Shown here: piece by piece, positions 6,682 to 12,765 of the stretch
Position numbering within the stretch: the stretch's first letter is position 1
Layout: each line of letters starts with the position of its first letter
Assembly (NCBI GenBank): GCA_030037695.1
Contig: JASHQF010000061.1
Span: 1 to 20,094, forward strand
DNA length: 20,094 nucleotides
Reading direction: 5' to 3'
Source of the DNA: Thermoplasmata archaeon
GTDB taxonomy: Archaea > Thermoplasmatota > Thermoplasmata > Lutacidiplasmatales > UBA184
The notes under the pieces: model-generated
The model's database searches: none
The model's input: only the letters and a program-made list of their open reading frames with translations
Told to the model about the DNA's origin: nothing
Position numbers and translations under genes: made by a program

Positions 6682-7146
6682 GTGAACCCCCCGAGCGAGC
6701 GGCTGCGCGAGCTCGGGATCGCCCTCCCGCCACCGCCGAAGCCGGTCGGGGCGTACGTTCCCGTGGCTCGGGCCGGTGAGCTCGCCTGGGTCTCGGGGCA
6801 GATCGCGGTCGAAGGTGGCGTTCCCACCCCGGCGGGCTCGGTCGACCGGGACGTGCCGCTCGACGTCGCCCGTGCCACCGCGCGGAGAGCCGCGCTCCAA
6901 GGCGTGAGCGCCCTCGCGAGCGAGCTCGGCTCGATCGACCATATCGGGCGAATCGTGAGGGTCGGCGTCTTCGTCGCCGTCTCCCCCGGCTTCCACCGGG
7001 AGCACGAGGTCGCCAACGGGGCGACCGAGCTCCTCGTCGAGCTGTTCGGCGACCACGGACGACCGTCCCGCTTCACGGTCGGGGTCGCCAGCCTGCCGCT
7101 CGGCGCCCCGGTCGAGGTCGAGATGCTCGCGACCGTCCGGGGCTAG
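6682..7146 (+). CDS. ridA: RidA/YjgF/UK114 family protein
   Basis: RidA proteins are trimeric and hydrolyse reactive enamine/imine intermediates of amino-acid metabolism. From the GTG at 6682 this is a 154-residue protein with the subfamily opening PPPPKPVGAYVPVAR, then LAWVSGQI, and the C-terminal strand SRFTVGVASLPLGAPVEVEM. Arg130 in SRFTVGV aligns with the catalytic Arg105 of E. coli RidA (context PARSCVEV), so activity is plausible. The frame is open far upstream, but family similarity begins only after 6682 and a TATA-like element fits that GTG. The protein is longer than the 128-residue E. coli enzyme, as in the COG0251 members of about 150 residues. The fibrillarin gene follows after 61 bases. 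Confidence 0.85.
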   Translation: MNPPSERLRELGIALPPPPKPVGAYVPVARAGELAWVSGQIAVEGGVPTPAGSVDRDVPLDVARATARRAALQGVSALASELGSIDHIGRIVRVGVFVAVSPGFHREHEVANGATELLVELFGDHGRPSRFTVGVASLPLGAPVEVEMLATVRG

Positions 7147-7207
7147 GCCCACCGCGCCGAGCGCGACCCGGTACCGTCATCCCGCCGTTCGCGTCCCCTC
7201 CCTCGAC

Positions 7208-7864
7208 GTGGAGCCGGCGCGCTGGCCCGGAGTGGCACGGGACGGGCGGGAGCTGTTCACGCCGAACGCGGTCCCCGGGGTGCGCGTCTACGGGGAGGAG
7301 CTCCGCGCCTCCGGCGGTCGGGAGTACCGCCGCTGGGACCCGTTCCGCTCGAAGCTGGCCGCCTTCCTCCTCCGCGACCCGCCCGCCGACACGCTCGCCG
7401 AGCCCCGGGCCGCGCTCTATCTGGGCGGGGCGCACGGGACGACCGTGAGCCACTTGTCCGATCTGTGGCCGACGTGCCCGATCGTCGTGATCGAGAAGAG
7501 CCCCGCGACGTTCGTCGCGCTCCTCGGGCTCGCGCGCCGACGGACGAACCTCCTGCCGATCCTCGCCGACGCGCAGCTCCCCGAGCGGTACCGGGCGGAC
7601 GTCGGCGAGGTGGGATTCCTCTACCAGGACGTCGCCCAGCGCGACCAGGTCGGGATCTTCCTCGAGAACGCCGACGCCTGCCTCGCCGACGAGGGACGGG
7701 GGATCCTCATGCTGAAGATCCGCTCCGTGACCCAACGATCTCCCGCCGGAGCGATCGTCCGCGAGGCCCGCGAGCGGCTCGGCCGCGCCGGCTTCCGGCT
7801 CGTGGCAGAGGAGCCCCTCGCCCCGTTCGCACGAGAACACGTGGCGCTCGCGGTCCGCCGGTAG
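7208..7864 (+). CDS. flpA: fibrillarin-like rRNA/tRNA 2'-O-methyltransferase
   Basis: This is the archaeal fibrillarin, which methylates ribose 2'-OH groups of rRNA guided by C/D-box sRNAs with Nop5 and L7Ae. The 218-residue sequence carries REYRRWDPFRSKLAA (38-52), the SAM motif YLGGAHGTTVSH (71-82), LLPILADAQ (115-123), YQDVAQRDQ (139-147) and MLKIRS (168-173). The K-D-K-H tetrad is present as Lys49, Asp141, Lys170 and His211. It starts at GTG. Nop5 (nop56/58), which usually sits next to fibrillarin in archaea, is absent here, so the classical pair is split. No strong TATA box or Shine-Dalgarno precedes it, and it may be transcribed from the ridA promoter. It is a clear archaeal marker. Confidence 0.95.
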   Translation: MEPARWPGVARDGRELFTPNAVPGVRVYGEELRASGGREYRRWDPFRSKLAAFLLRDPPADTLAEPRAALYLGGAHGTTVSHLSDLWPTCPIVVIEKSPATFVALLGLARRRTNLLPILADAQLPERYRADVGEVGFLYQDVAQRDQVGIFLENADACLADEGRGILMLKIRSVTQRSPAGAIVREARERLGRAGFRLVAEEPLAPFAREHVALAVRR

Positions 7865-7891
7865 CGCTGCTTCCAGCGCCCACCGGAGGAT

Positions 7892-10093
7892 GTGCCCGAA
7901 TGTAGCCGACGGGACGTCTCACGCCGGGGGCGGCGAACGTTGGGCGCCAGCGGTCGGTCGAGCGCGGGGGGCGATCTCCTCCGCTCGGCGCTGCTGACGG
8001 CCGTGCTGCTCGGCGTCGGGTTCATGGTCGTCGCGCTGCGCGCCCATCCCGGAGCCAGGACCGAGGGGCCGGACCCGATCGTCGGGTCCGTCGCCGCGGG
8101 CCCGACCCTTACGGCTTCACCTCCCTCGTGGTGGATGCTCGCGGGCTCGACCGTCGTCTTCGCCGCGGCCTGGGTCGACCTTCCTCCCGGCTGCACGCTC
8201 GACCCAGCCTGGTTCCTCTGGGGGATCGGGCCCGCGGGCGCCGTCGGCTCGCTCGCGTCGACCGAGGGCCCCGTCGTGAACTTCACCGCGCTCGCGATCG
8301 CCAGCGGCACCTCCGAACTCCTCGTCCGCGCCTCGGCGACGCTCGTGTGCGGCAACGCCTCGACCGGGATCTTCGGCCTCGCCACGGCGAACGTCTCGGT
8401 CGAGGCACCGCTGGAGCTCCAAGATCTGCTCGCCACGCCGAACCCGGTGGTCGCCGGTGGGCTCGTCAGCCTCACCGGGTCGATCGCCGGGGGAGCGCCC
8501 CCGTTCCGGCTCGAGGTGACGTGGGGGAGCGGGCTCACCGCCGAACTGAACGTCAGCTCAGCCGGTCCGTTCTCGGTCGCGTCGCCGCTGCCGGCGGGAA
8601 TCTATCGGCCCTCGATCGTCGCCTACGACGCCGTCGGCGACTTCGCCACCGCGACGACCGAGGAGACGGTCAATGCGAGCACCACGTTCGCGGCCGCGAT
8701 CCTCCCCTCCACGCCCGCCGCCGAGGTGGGCATTCCCGTCGAGTTCTCGATCGCGACCGTCGACGCGCCGACCTCAGGGTACTCCTCCGTGCTCGCCTGC
8801 GAGAACGCGAGCGGTGCGCCGGCGGCGACCGGACCGGCCTGCACGTTCGACACTCCCGGCATCGCGTCGGTCCTGTTCGAGGGGGTCGGAGCCGGCTTCC
8901 CGTTCCCGGAGGCGTCCGCGGTCCTGAACGAACCGGTCGCGCCCCCGGTCTCCCTCGGTTTTCTGGCGGGCGGACCCCCGGCGGAAGTGGGAGTGACCGC
9001 GTACGTCCCGGTCAACGTGAGCGGGGGCGTGCCCCCGTTCGATCTCTCCTGGCGCTTGGTCGGCGATCCGGTCGCGGGATCGATCGAGGCGACGGGCGAC
9101 GGAACGGTGTTCGTCGCGATCCAGCCCGCCCAGGCCGGTGCCGACCTGCTCACGGTGAGCGCGGTCGACGGGCTCGGGGCGCGGGCGACTCCGGTGGAGG
9201 AGGTCCTCGATGTCGATCCGTCGCTCGCAGGGGTCGTGTCGGGCGCTGCCGTCCCGCGCGCGGGAGGCATCGACGTCAACCTCTCCTTCTCGGCGCTCAC
9301 CGGCACGGCCCCGTTCCTCTGGTCGATCGCCCTCTCCTCCCCTGCGTGGAACGCCACCCCCGTCGGGGGGGAACTGCCGGGGCCGGGCTCAGCCACGTTC
9401 GAGGGGATCTCCGAAGCCGAGGGCGGGCTCGCGGCGACGGTCCGGCTCGTCGATGCCGCCGGGGCAGCGTGGGGCGCGACGATGGAGCTTCCCACCGTCC
9501 CGCCGCTGACGGCCAACGCCTCGTTCCGGACCGACGCCCGCGGGGGTTTCTCGGGCGTATTCACGATCACGGGAGGCGCACCGCCGTTCCTGCTCCGGGT
9601 GAACGGCACCGGGGGCGGATCCTGGAACGCCTCCTTCCCAGCCGATGGCGAATTTGCTTGGAGCCCGTCGGGGGGGCCCAGCGGCCCGATCACGATCCAG
9701 TGGTCGCTCACCGACCGGTTCGGAGAGACCGCGCTCGGGACAGCGGATCTCGCCGATCCAGGAGCGCAGGTCGTCGATGCGGTGCCGGCGCTCGCCGTGG
9801 CGGCCGGTATCCTCGCCGCGATCGGGGTGGGCGTGGGGCTCGTGGCGTGGTGGACCCGACGCCCTCGGGTCCCCCCCGAGCCCCCGCCCGACCCGGTGGA
9901 GGTCCTCCGGGCGATCGTCGAGCCGGCCGACGGGGCGGATCGTGCGCTCGTCGAACTTGAGGCGGAGGAGGCGGGCGTTCCGTTCTCCGTGGTCCGTTCC
10001 ACGCTCGACCGTCTCATCGCGGCGGGGACGATCCGAGCGGAACGCGGGCTCGATGGAGAGGAGGTGCTCGCGTGGGAGCGACGTCCTGGGTAG
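7892..10093 (+). CDS. membrane-anchored Ig/PKD-like repeat surface protein with cytoplasmic winged-helix-like tail
   Basis: This 733-residue protein has an N-terminal hydrophobic segment (about 29-49) and a long outside region of Ig/PKD-like modules. The modules are marked by GGAPPF (200), GGVPPF (378), TGTAPF (470) and GGAPPF (561). A membrane segment follows at about 630-655, then TRRPR and a Pro-rich linker, and a soluble tail (about 668-730). The tail pattern, GVPFSVVRSTLDRLIAAGTI then a short wing, looks like a winged-helix fold. Many NxS/T sequons fit archaeal glycosylation. Its 3' end overlaps the pilin-like gene by 22 bases, so it belongs with the secretion block, perhaps as sensor, adhesin or scaffold. 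The GTG start is uncertain: GGAGGA ends one base before it, and a TTG at 7940 is possible. Function is unknown. Confidence 0.8.
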   Translation: MPECSRRDVSRRGRRTLGASGRSSAGGDLLRSALLTAVLLGVGFMVVALRAHPGARTEGPDPIVGSVAAGPTLTASPPSWWMLAGSTVVFAAAWVDLPPGCTLDPAWFLWGIGPAGAVGSLASTEGPVVNFTALAIASGTSELLVRASATLVCGNASTGIFGLATANVSVEAPLELQDLLATPNPVVAGGLVSLTGSIAGGAPPFRLEVTWGSGLTAELNVSSAGPFSVASPLPAGIYRPSIVAYDAVGDFATATTEETVNASTTFAAAILPSTPAAEVGIPVEFSIATVDAPTSGYSSVLACENASGAPAATGPACTFDTPGIASVLFEGVGAGFPFPEASAVLNEPVAPPVSLGFLAGGPPAEVGVTAYVPVNVSGGVPPFDLSWRLVGDPVAGSIEATGDGTVFVAIQPAQAGADLLTVSAVDGLGARATPVEEVLDVDPSLAGVVSGAAVPRAGGIDVNLSFSALTGTAPFLWSIALSSPAWNATPVGGELPGPGSATFEGISEAEGGLAATVRLVDAAGAAWGATMELPTVPPLTANASFRTDARGGFSGVFTITGGAPPFLLRVNGTGGGSWNASFPADGEFAWSPSGGPSGPITIQWSLTDRFGETALGTADLADPGAQVVDAVPALAVAAGILAAIGVGVGLVAWWTRRPRVPPEPPPDPVEVLRAIVEPADGADRALVELEAEEAGVPFSVVRSTLDRLIAAGTIRAERGLDGEEVLAWERRPG
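8489..9589 (+). repeat. tandem Ig/PKD-like modules of about 90 residues
   Basis: The G(G/T)xxPF strand motif recurs at residues 200, 378, 470 and 561 of the surface protein. The spacings are 178, 92 and 91, that is two, one and one units of about 90. A degenerate unit without the motif fills the double gap near residue 290. The DNA itself is not repeated, so the modules are old. Confidence 0.6.
10060..10066 (+). promoter_or_regulatory. strong Shine-Dalgarno site for the pilin-like gene
   Basis: GGAGGTG lies five bases before the GTG at 10072, inside the end of the surface-protein gene. It decides the start of the pilin-like gene. It contrasts with the leaderless genes elsewhere in the window. 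Confidence 0.6.
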
Positions 10094-10476
10094 CGTTTCA
10101 GCGGACCGCCTGGCTCCTCAGCGTCGTAGCCCTCACGCTCTGCGCTATTGCCCCCGCTCGCCCGCTAGGACCGGGACCCGGAGAGGGCGGCGGCCCCGCG
10201 AAGATAGCCGCCGCGACGTCCACCCCGCCCAACGGGGCGGTAGCGAACTTCACGGCCGCCCTCAACCGCCTGGTCGACCTGGTCGGCCTTGCCGGCAGTG
10301 CGATCCTCACCCTCGTCTGGGCGAGGGTTGCCCTCAGCTGGTTCTCCAACGACCTCGCCAAGAAGATCCAGGCGAAGGACCGCGCCCGGGACGCGCTGAT
10401 CGGAACGCTGTTGTTCGTGGCCGCCGTGAGCGGGCTCGTCTGGGGTCTCGCGCACTGGGTCGTCACGGGAACGTAG
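10072..10476 (+). CDS. VirB2/CedA1-like pilin candidate (signal peptide plus two membrane helices)
   Basis: This 134-residue protein has an N-terminal hydrophobic signal-like segment (10-28) ending near APARPLG, then a flexible Gly/Pro/Ala stretch. Two membrane helices (about 66-88 and 108-130) are joined by the charged loop SNDLAKKIQAKDRARDALIG. This is the shape of VirB2/TrbC pilins of type IV secretion systems and of CedA1 in the crenarchaeal DNA importer: cleaved leader, helical hairpin, basic loop, and a Gly at the start of the second helix. Cutting after the leader would leave roughly 105 residues. The GTG start is backed by a strong Shine-Dalgarno. The call rests on topology and position before a VirB6-like protein and a VirB4 ATPase, not on strong sequence identity. 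Confidence 0.68.
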   Translation: MGATSWVAFQRTAWLLSVVALTLCAIAPARPLGPGPGEGGGPAKIAAATSTPPNGAVANFTAALNRLVDLVGLAGSAILTLVWARVALSWFSNDLAKKIQAKDRARDALIGTLLFVAAVSGLVWGLAHWVVTGT

Positions 10477-10488
10477 CGGAGCGCCCCC

Positions 10489-11610
10489 GTGACCGACCTA
10501 AGCTCCCTCATCCAAACGATCCTGTTCCTCGTCTTCGCCGATATCACCGCGCTGGTCGCGGCGGTGATCGGCCCGACGTACGACAACCTGCTGGTGCCCG
10601 AGCTGGCGCCGGGGTCGCTGTACCCCCCGCTGGGCGGCCCTAACGCCGGGCCGACCGACTATCTCGCCTCCGCCGACCGGTTCTCGCAGTTCCTCGTCGG
10701 TTCGGTCGTCGACCCCGCGATCGCGCTGATCGCGCTCGGCGTCGCCCTCCTGTACCTGGCGCGCGCCGTAGCCCCCCGTTGGAACGTCACCCTCACGGCC
10801 CTCCTCCCCCGGCTCGTGCTCGCGATCGTCGGAGCGAACTTCGCGGGGCTCATCGCGGGCGGGCTCCTGGATGTGGCCTCCTCGCTCTTTCCGGTCGTTG
10901 CCGGGTGGGACGGCGGGAGCTGGCAGCACTGGGTGAACCTCGCCGGCTTCGGTGAGTTCCGCCTCTCCTGGGACAACGGCGCGGTGGCGTTCGTGCTCTC
11001 GCTCGTCGAGTTCGGGCTCGTCATGGCGCTCGTCCTGGCGATCGGCGTCCGCGACGCTCTCCTCGCCACGCTCCTCGTCCTCCTCCCCTTGTTCACGCTC
11101 CTCTGGCCGTTCCGCCCGCTGTCGACGCTCCCCCGACGAGCCTGGTTCCTGTTCGCGGAGCTCGCCTTCCTCCCGTCGGTCCTGGTGGTGCCGCTCGAAC
11201 TCGCGGTCGGGAGCACCTCGCCCGTCCTACTGGTGGGGTACCTTGGGGTCGCGCTCTCCGCCCCGTTCCTCCTCTCGGTCGCCACGAACCACCTGGTCGC
11301 GCTGGGCTTCCCCGGGGCCGCCACGGTCGTCCAGGGAGGCGCGCAACGGGGGATGGCCGGTGCTCCCGCGGCCGCCCTCGCGGGGACCGGCCCTGCCTCG
11401 GCGGCGCTCCGCTCGGGGGGGCCGGTCGGGCAAACGCTGTCGGCCGGGATGAAAGCCGCCGCCACCGCCTCGGGTCCGGTCGCCGCCCCCCTCGCGATCC
11501 GGGACCTTCTGGGTCACGGCGGGATGCGCCTGGCCCGTCACCTCGGGGCCCCGGGCGGCCGCCCGCCACGGCCTCGGATCCCACCGCTCCGGCCCGGAGG
11601 CTCGGGATGA
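10489..11610 (+). CDS. VirB6/CedA-like polytopic membrane protein
   Basis: This 373-residue protein has about seven membrane helices (roughly 9-28, 71-94, 103-128, 165-186, 189-207, 218-240 and 245-268). A soluble Gly/Ala/Pro-rich C-terminal tail of about 100 residues follows. In type IV secretion systems VirB6/TrbL proteins of this build form the inner-membrane channel; CedA plays that part in Sulfolobales. Large loops follow helix 1 and helix 3, and the charged stretch WPFRPLSTLPRRAW separates helices 5 and 6. The GTG start comes 12 bases after the pilin-like stop, with GGAG in front. The next gene begins one base after its stop. The call depends on topology and operon context; a general membrane protein of unknown role cannot be excluded from sequence alone. 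Confidence 0.68.
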   Translation: MTDLSSLIQTILFLVFADITALVAAVIGPTYDNLLVPELAPGSLYPPLGGPNAGPTDYLASADRFSQFLVGSVVDPAIALIALGVALLYLARAVAPRWNVTLTALLPRLVLAIVGANFAGLIAGGLLDVASSLFPVVAGWDGGSWQHWVNLAGFGEFRLSWDNGAVAFVLSLVEFGLVMALVLAIGVRDALLATLLVLLPLFTLLWPFRPLSTLPRRAWFLFAELAFLPSVLVVPLELAVGSTSPVLLVGYLGVALSAPFLLSVATNHLVALGFPGAATVVQGGAQRGMAGAPAAALAGTGPASAALRSGGPVGQTLSAGMKAAATASGPVAAPLAIRDLLGHGGMRLARHLGAPGGRPPRPRIPPLRPGGSG

Positions 11611-11611
11611 G

Positions 11612-12391
11612 ATGGGCGACGGCCTCGATCCGCTGCTCGTCGGCATCCCACCGAGGCTCGATCGGCGGCTCAAGCTGGGACCGTTCGCGTCGGGCCGAGA
11701 AGCACTCCGACTGGTCCTGTACCTGGCCGCCGCTGCGCTCGTCGCTTCCCGAGTCGATCCCCTCGTCGCGCTTCCCGTGGCGGGGTTCGGGGCCGTGTCC
11801 GTCACCTGGAGGCCGGGGGGCGCGCCGTTGGACGAGCGGGTCGCCGCGATGGTCACGTGGGGCCTGCGCCGTGCCGCCCGCGCAGGCCCGATGACGCGGG
11901 CCGGAGTTCCCGCGCCGCTCCGCCGGGCGTGGATCGCGGTCGGCCGGGGTGCGGCCGCCGGGATCGTGCGTTCGGGCGGCGTCCCCCTAGCGTACCTGCC
12001 GGCACCCGATCTCCGACAACGGTTCGAGAGGTTCCGCGAGCTCCTGACCGCCAGCGGAGGCCGCCTCGCGTTCTTCGTCACCTCGGCTCCGATCCATCCC
12101 GAGGCCCTCGTGCCGGCGGTGCCGTCCCCGGGCGGCCCGGAGGGGACGGCTCGAAGCGGCTACCGCGAACTCGTGGAGCTGATCGCTCGCCGCCGTTCGG
12201 TCCGCCAGGTCTACTTCGCGGTGGTGGGGGACGGGACCGGGGCGCCCGCCCTCCTCCGTCTCGAGGCTGAGCTCGCGGGGGCCGCCCAGCGCCTCGGCTC
12301 GCTCGGCGTGCGACCGACGCGTCTGCGCGGAGGGGCGCTCCGCGCCGCGGCGGACCGGATGGGTCTCCTCGTGGCCGAGGGTTCCGCATGA
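11612..12391 (+). CDS. VirB3/PrgI-like membrane hairpin joined to a VirB4 N-terminal-like domain
   Basis: This 259-residue protein begins with a short cytoplasmic segment and a tight membrane hairpin (about 32-46 and 48-65, LVLYLAAAALVAS then VALPVAGFGAVSV), as in VirB3 and PrgI. A soluble domain follows from about 95. Its stretches RFERFRELLTASGGRLAFFV and YRELVELIARRRSVRQVYFAV, and the ending LGVRPTRLRGGALRAAADRMGLL, follow the pattern of the VirB4 N-terminal domain: a strand, the arginine-rich region before a YxVV-type strand, then a rule-like RLxxxxL helix. VirB3-VirB4 fusions are known in bacteria. Here the fused part seems to be only the N domain, with the motor encoded two genes later. 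Family similarity is by pattern. ATG start, one base after the preceding stop; it overlaps the next gene by ATGA. Confidence 0.62.
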   Translation: MGDGLDPLLVGIPPRLDRRLKLGPFASGREALRLVLYLAAAALVASRVDPLVALPVAGFGAVSVTWRPGGAPLDERVAAMVTWGLRRAARAGPMTRAGVPAPLRRAWIAVGRGAAAGIVRSGGVPLAYLPAPDLRQRFERFRELLTASGGRLAFFVTSAPIHPEALVPAVPSPGGPEGTARSGYRELVELIARRRSVRQVYFAVVGDGTGAPALLRLEAELAGAAQRLGSLGVRPTRLRGGALRAAADRMGLLVAEGSA

Positions 12392-12765
12392 GCCCCGGGG
12401 TATGGGACGGACCGCCCGGCCTCGGCTTCGATACGCTCGGCGCCGCGATCGGCCTCGACGTCGTCGCCGGTCTCCTCGCCTGCCTCGAACCCGCGTTCGT
12501 CAGCCTCGCGGGGGCCCTCGCGGCGCTCGCCGTCGCCGCCTGGGCCCGCGGCCTCCCACCGCACGCATGGAGCCCGACGGATCCGCGGCGGGCGGGGCGG
12601 GGGACGGCCCTCGTCGTCGCCGCGGTCGCTGGCGGGTGGTACCTCCATCCGCTGCCGGGGCTCGCAGTGTCCCGCGGGATCCTGCTCGGGGCAGGGCTCG
12701 TTCCGCTGTGGTGGGTCGAGCGACGTCGAGGGGTCCGCCCCCGTTCCGGGGCGGCGATCGGATGA
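12388..12765 (+). CDS. small membrane protein of the secretion operon, unknown function
   Basis: This 125-residue protein has three or four hydrophobic segments (about 16-32, 36-54, 72-86 and 92-110) and a basic C terminus (WVERRRGVRPRSG). I do not recognise a family. It is locked into the operon by ATGA overlaps at both ends: its ATG overlaps the stop of the VirB3/VirB4N-like gene and its stop overlaps the ATPase ATG. Such linkage and its place just before the VirB4-like motor suggest a membrane partner of the machine, perhaps an accessory like CedA2. It is Ala/Gly/Leu-rich and poor in distinctive residues, so a homology search of the single sequence may be uninformative. Confidence 0.7.
   Translation: MSPGVWDGPPGLGFDTLGAAIGLDVVAGLLACLEPAFVSLAGALAALAVAAWARGLPPHAWSPTDPRRAGRGTALVVAAVAGGWYLHPLPGLAVSRGILLGAGLVPLWWVERRRGVRPRSGAAIG

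Noticed and set aside
7890..7892. ATG at 7890 as start of the surface protein
   Set aside because: It is in another frame that shows no signal segment and does not read into the Ig-like repeats.
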